Below are positions 4,239 to 6,940 of a DNA stretch of 6,940 nucleotides, one piece after another. The stretch is from positions 1 to 6,940 of the forward strand of contig JBFWSB010000258.1 of the NCBI GenBank assembly GCA_050248595.1, given 5' to 3'. Position 1 is the stretch's first letter. Every line of letters begins with the position of its first letter. A program made the position numbers and the translations under genes. The notes under the pieces are model-generated. The model was not told where the DNA came from. It saw only the letters and a list, made by a program, of their open reading frames with translations, and ran no database searches. The DNA comes from JAGWAZ01 sp050248595. GTDB taxonomy: Bacteria; Bacteroidota; Ignavibacteria; OLB7.

Positions 4239-6940
4239 ATGTCTTTGCTTCTCTATAACAACGCGCTCCCCTCCCGCTCGCCGCTTGATCTCGACAGCTA
4301 TATTTTGAATGTAGCCGAGGAGGGGAAGCTGGAAGAGTATGCCTTTGTGCTTCCCACTGGACGGAAAGTGCGTGAGCTGGAGCGAAGATTAACGGACAAA
4401 CATTACGAGCAGACTGGCAAGCCACTCACTCACCTGCCACTCTTTACGATGTCCTCGTTCACCGAGGCACTCTACGATCAGTTGGCTCCCGGTCGGCGTG
4501 AGGCATCGATGGAGATTCAGATAGCGTTGATTGAGCGAGCGATGAAGAGTGTGGACTTGAACTACTTTGCACGTCCGGGACGCGACCCATCACTCGGAGT
4601 AGTGGAACAAGTAACGCGAGTGATTAGTGGTGTCCGTGCCGATGGGATTTTGCCGACGCAGTTCGAGATGGACATTCAGGCTGCGCAGGAGAACCCGGAG
4701 TTGATGGTGGGATACGACACCGTAAAGCTTCGCGACCTCTACAATATCTACAGCGAATATCTCCGCATTCTCGGCGACACTTGGATCGACTATCCCGGAA
4801 GAATCCTCCGCGTAAACACAGAACTCTTCAACAACCCGGATAAACTTTTCCGCGCATCTTTTCCTCAGGTTCACACACTTCTGATTCACGACCACACAGA
4901 GTTTACTTGGCCAGAGATTGACTTAGTGACCCGACTCGGCGTTGTGAAGAACTTGAACGCTCTGCTTGTGTTCGACTATGAAGAGGGGAACGGTCCACTC
5001 TATGGGAATTTCGAGGAAGTGATCGAGAAGCTGAAGGCTGGAGGGTACGGGACTGAGCGTCTCGATCCGATAGACCTTGATGTGCCTGAGGAGCAGCGAC
5101 GCCCCTTCACCCACCACATGCGGCGCAATCTGTTCCGCACCGACGAGAGGATTGCAAATCCCGCATTCGACGAGAGGATTGGGATCTACAGCTTTCACAC
5201 ACGGGAAGAAGAAGTGCGGGGGATTGCAGGCTTAGTAAAATCTCTCGTCTTCGACGAAGGGATTCCTCCAGAACGAATCTGCATCACCACACTCAACATG
5301 GAGAACTACACGGAACTTCTCCGCGAGTATCTGCCGAGCTACGGCATCCCGGCAAATATCACCGCTCGCTATCCACTTGAACAGAACGGATTGATTACGG
5401 CTCTCTTCTCTGCACTCAACATTCTTGCAGCCGGATACGACCGCCGCGATGTCCTTCGAGCTGTCACCTCCCCCTACCTCTCGTTTGGTGAGAATGTAGA
5501 CCCCGCCGCCCTCACTGATGCCGGTACAAAGTTGCGCATCACCAGAGGCTATCAGGCGTGGCGACGGCGGATTGGACGCCGCATTGAATTCCTGCTCACG
5601 CGCCTGAAGAGTGGTCTCGACTTGGACGAGCGGAGAGGATTGGAGATCGAGTTGGAAACGCTCCGCCGTGCCGAACGAAGCATTGAGTTAGTTCACGATA
5701 CGTTGGGTGAGTTTTCTACTCACCTCTCTCCAACAGAGTTCCGCGCAGCATTTCTCCGCTTGATTGCGAAGCTGAAGGGGACAGAAAACATCCTCCACAT
5801 CCGCCGGAACTTAGAAGCACAGCCACGTACCCCCGCCGACTGGCAACGGATTCACGACGAGATGGAGCGGGATACACGTGCCTTAGCTCGCTTCTTAGGT
5901 CTCCTCGATGAATTGACCGAACTGTTTGAACTTGACGCAGAAGAGGAACGGAAGAAGGCCGAGAAAGAAAGTGTTGAGAGTCCAGAGTTAGAGAGTGAAG
6001 AATCGGAGAGCGTGGACGTGGTAGCCGCAAGTCTTCAGCCTGCGCCGGGAATGGTAGAGGCAGTCGAGCTAAAGAGTGAAGAGTCGGAGATTCGAGAGTC
6101 GAAGAAGATTGGCCTCCACCGTCTCGGCTACTACTTAGATCACCTCCGCACAGCGGCAGCCCGATCGTTCTACACAATTCGGGAGAAGCACGACTACGGT
6201 CTGTTGGTCACACACCTCGATCAAGTACAAGGGGAGACTTTTGACGTTGTCATCATGTGTGGTCTGGTAGATGGTGAGTTCCCGAGCACGTACATCCCAG
6301 CAAACTTTTTGGGGAAGCCGCTGGAGACTACCGAGGAACGCCAACTGCGACGCGAACGGATTGCCTTCTACACTGGCCTGACAAGTTTCTCCGAGCGTAT
6401 CTACTTAACATACCCACGCACCCAAGGTGACCGGGAGCTTGTCCGCTCATCTTTTCTTGATGCCCTTATCCGCATCACAACCGTTGAAGAGTCGGGACGT
6501 GTGATTCCCTACAAGGAACTGCGCATTGAACGGGAGGAGCGAAGAGGAGGGAAGGAGTTGGTTCCAGACCGCGATTTCCCCGCAATGGTTGCCACACTCG
6601 ACGTTCTCTCCGAAGAGGCTGGCGCAGTCCTCTGGAAAGGTGGCACTCTCCCTCGCGTTGAGGAGGGGAAAGATATCCTCGATCACCTAAAGCATACGGT
6701 TGCGGTGGAGGTGGGGAGAGCAAGGGCAGAAGAAGATGCCACGGTAGCCGCAGAGTATCGAGGCATTTTGACCGATGCTCTAACCGAAGAAGAACAGGCA
6801 CTTCTTGCTGAACGCCGAGACAAGGAGTATTCCGCTTCGCAGCTTGAGACCTACGCGAAGTGTCCGTTTAAGTATTTCACTCGTCGCCTCCTGAACGTCG
6901 ACGCACCGGCACGATTCGACGTGACGCTCACACCGTTAGA
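4239..6940 (+). CDS. AddB-like PD-(D/E)XK nuclease family protein, N-terminal 900 residues
   Basis: The frame runs from the ATG at 4239 to the window edge with no stop. An in-frame TGA lies 12 nt upstream, so this is the first possible ATG; it has no Shine-Dalgarno. The protein resembles the AddB/RexB subunit, which with an AddA helicase processes double-strand DNA ends for recombination. Visible landmarks are FVLPTGRKVRELERRL (36-51), where active helicases would have Walker A, but no GxGKT is present; LPLFTMSSFTEALY; the TREEEVRGIAGLVKSL segment (321-336) followed by YGIP, as in helicase motif IV; LDQVQGETFDVVIMCGLVDGEFP (660-682), matching the motif V region; EERQLRRERIAFYTGLT (699 on) and RSSFLDAL (736-743), matching motif VI and the following segment; and SASQLETYAKCPFKYF, whose C875 matches the first iron-sulfur cysteine of AddB. 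The nuclease residues and the other three cysteines lie beyond the window. An acidic insertion sits at about 566-623. Loss of ATPase function is inferred, as in RexB. Confidence 0.85.
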   Translation, partial: MSLLLYNNALPSRSPLDLDSYILNVAEEGKLEEYAFVLPTGRKVRELERRLTDKHYEQTGKPLTHLPLFTMSSFTEALYDQLAPGRREASMEIQIALIERAMKSVDLNYFARPGRDPSLGVVEQVTRVISGVRADGILPTQFEMDIQAAQENPELMVGYDTVKLRDLYNIYSEYLRILGDTWIDYPGRILRVNTELFNNPDKLFRASFPQVHTLLIHDHTEFTWPEIDLVTRLGVVKNLNALLVFDYEEGNGPLYGNFEEVIEKLKAGGYGTERLDPIDLDVPEEQRRPFTHHMRRNLFRTDERIANPAFDERIGIYSFHTREEEVRGIAGLVKSLVFDEGIPPERICITTLNMENYTELLREYLPSYGIPANITARYPLEQNGLITALFSALNILAAGYDRRDVLRAVTSPYLSFGENVDPAALTDAGTKLRITRGYQAWRRRIGRRIEFLLTRLKSGLDLDERRGLEIELETLRRAERSIELVHDTLGEFSTHLSPTEFRAAFLRLIAKLKGTENILHIRRNLEAQPRTPADWQRIHDEMERDTRALARFLGLLDELTELFELDAEEERKKAEKESVESPELESEESESVDVVAASLQPAPGMVEAVELKSEESEIRESKKIGLHRLGYYLDHLRTAAARSFYTIREKHDYGLLVTHLDQVQGETFDVVIMCGLVDGEFPSTYIPANFLGKPLETTEERQLRRERIAFYTGLTSFSERIYLTYPRTQGDRELVRSSFLDALIRITTVEESGRVIPYKELRIEREERRGGKELVPDRDFPAMVATLDVLSEEAGAVLWKGGTLPRVEEGKDILDHLKHTVAVEVGRARAEEDATVAAEYRGILTDALTEEEQALLAERRDKEYSASQLETYAKCPFKYFTRRLLNVDAPARFDVTLTPL
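5985..6091 (+). repeat. Degenerate 26-nt direct repeat encoding acidic linker
   Basis: Positions 5985-6010 and 6066-6091 match at 22 of 26 bases and encode ELESEESES and ELKSEESEI. They lie in a Glu/Ser-rich, low-complexity linker (about residues 566-623) of the AddB-like protein, and suggest growth of the linker by duplication followed by drift. Confidence 0.55.

Noticed and set aside
5716..6177. Minus-strand frame of 153 codons
   Set aside because: It is antisense to the AddB-like gene and low in complexity, with Ser/Leu/Pro/Arg bias expected from the complement of the Glu-rich linker.

Overview
The window comes from a bacterium that looks like a member of the Bacteroidota/FCB group. A Kapabacteria- or Ignavibacteria/Chlorobi-like lineage would fit, but the exact clade cannot be fixed from the sequence alone. 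The signs are a secreted Asp-box (BNR) repeat protein with the N-terminal KRWE element and the HADKH and GGDGMECLIDY motifs familiar from large Bacteroidota cell-surface proteins, -7 boxes of the TAnnTTTG type, start codons mostly without a Shine-Dalgarno sequence, and an AddB-like nuclease without a Walker A motif. Base composition is close to 50% GC by eye.

Layout. Positions 1-3465 hold three minus-strand genes, all for the cell envelope. In transcription order they are a lipoprotein of unknown family (3465-2758), a small outer-membrane beta-barrel candidate (2696-1866) and the N-terminal 591 residues of a large secreted Asp-box protein (1773 to beyond position 1). The gaps are only 61 and 92 bp, so the first two, and perhaps all three, could share a transcript. 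A 292-bp divergent intergenic region (3466-3757) carries a candidate promoter for each direction. The plus strand then has a short VOC (glyoxalase-fold) protein (3758-4117), a 121-bp spacer with an AT-rich inverted and direct repeat, and a long AddB-like PD-(D/E)XK nuclease/helicase-fold protein (4239 to beyond 6940) that is cut off before its nuclease domain.

How the genes may work together. The minus-strand block looks like a surface module: a membrane-anchored lipoprotein, a barrel and a large exported beta-propeller-type protein. A shared function is inferred from adjacency only. The plus-strand block is cytosolic; the AddB-like protein would normally act with an AddA-type helicase in double-strand-break end processing, and no such partner is visible here. 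The most striking pattern not explained by the genes is that each of the three envelope genes contains one in-frame run of eight G, while I see no comparable run in the two cytosolic genes. I found no tRNA, rRNA, CRISPR array, insertion sequence or clear intrinsic terminator. I did not find convincing evidence for a wholly new system; the lipoprotein and barrel pair is the least explained part.
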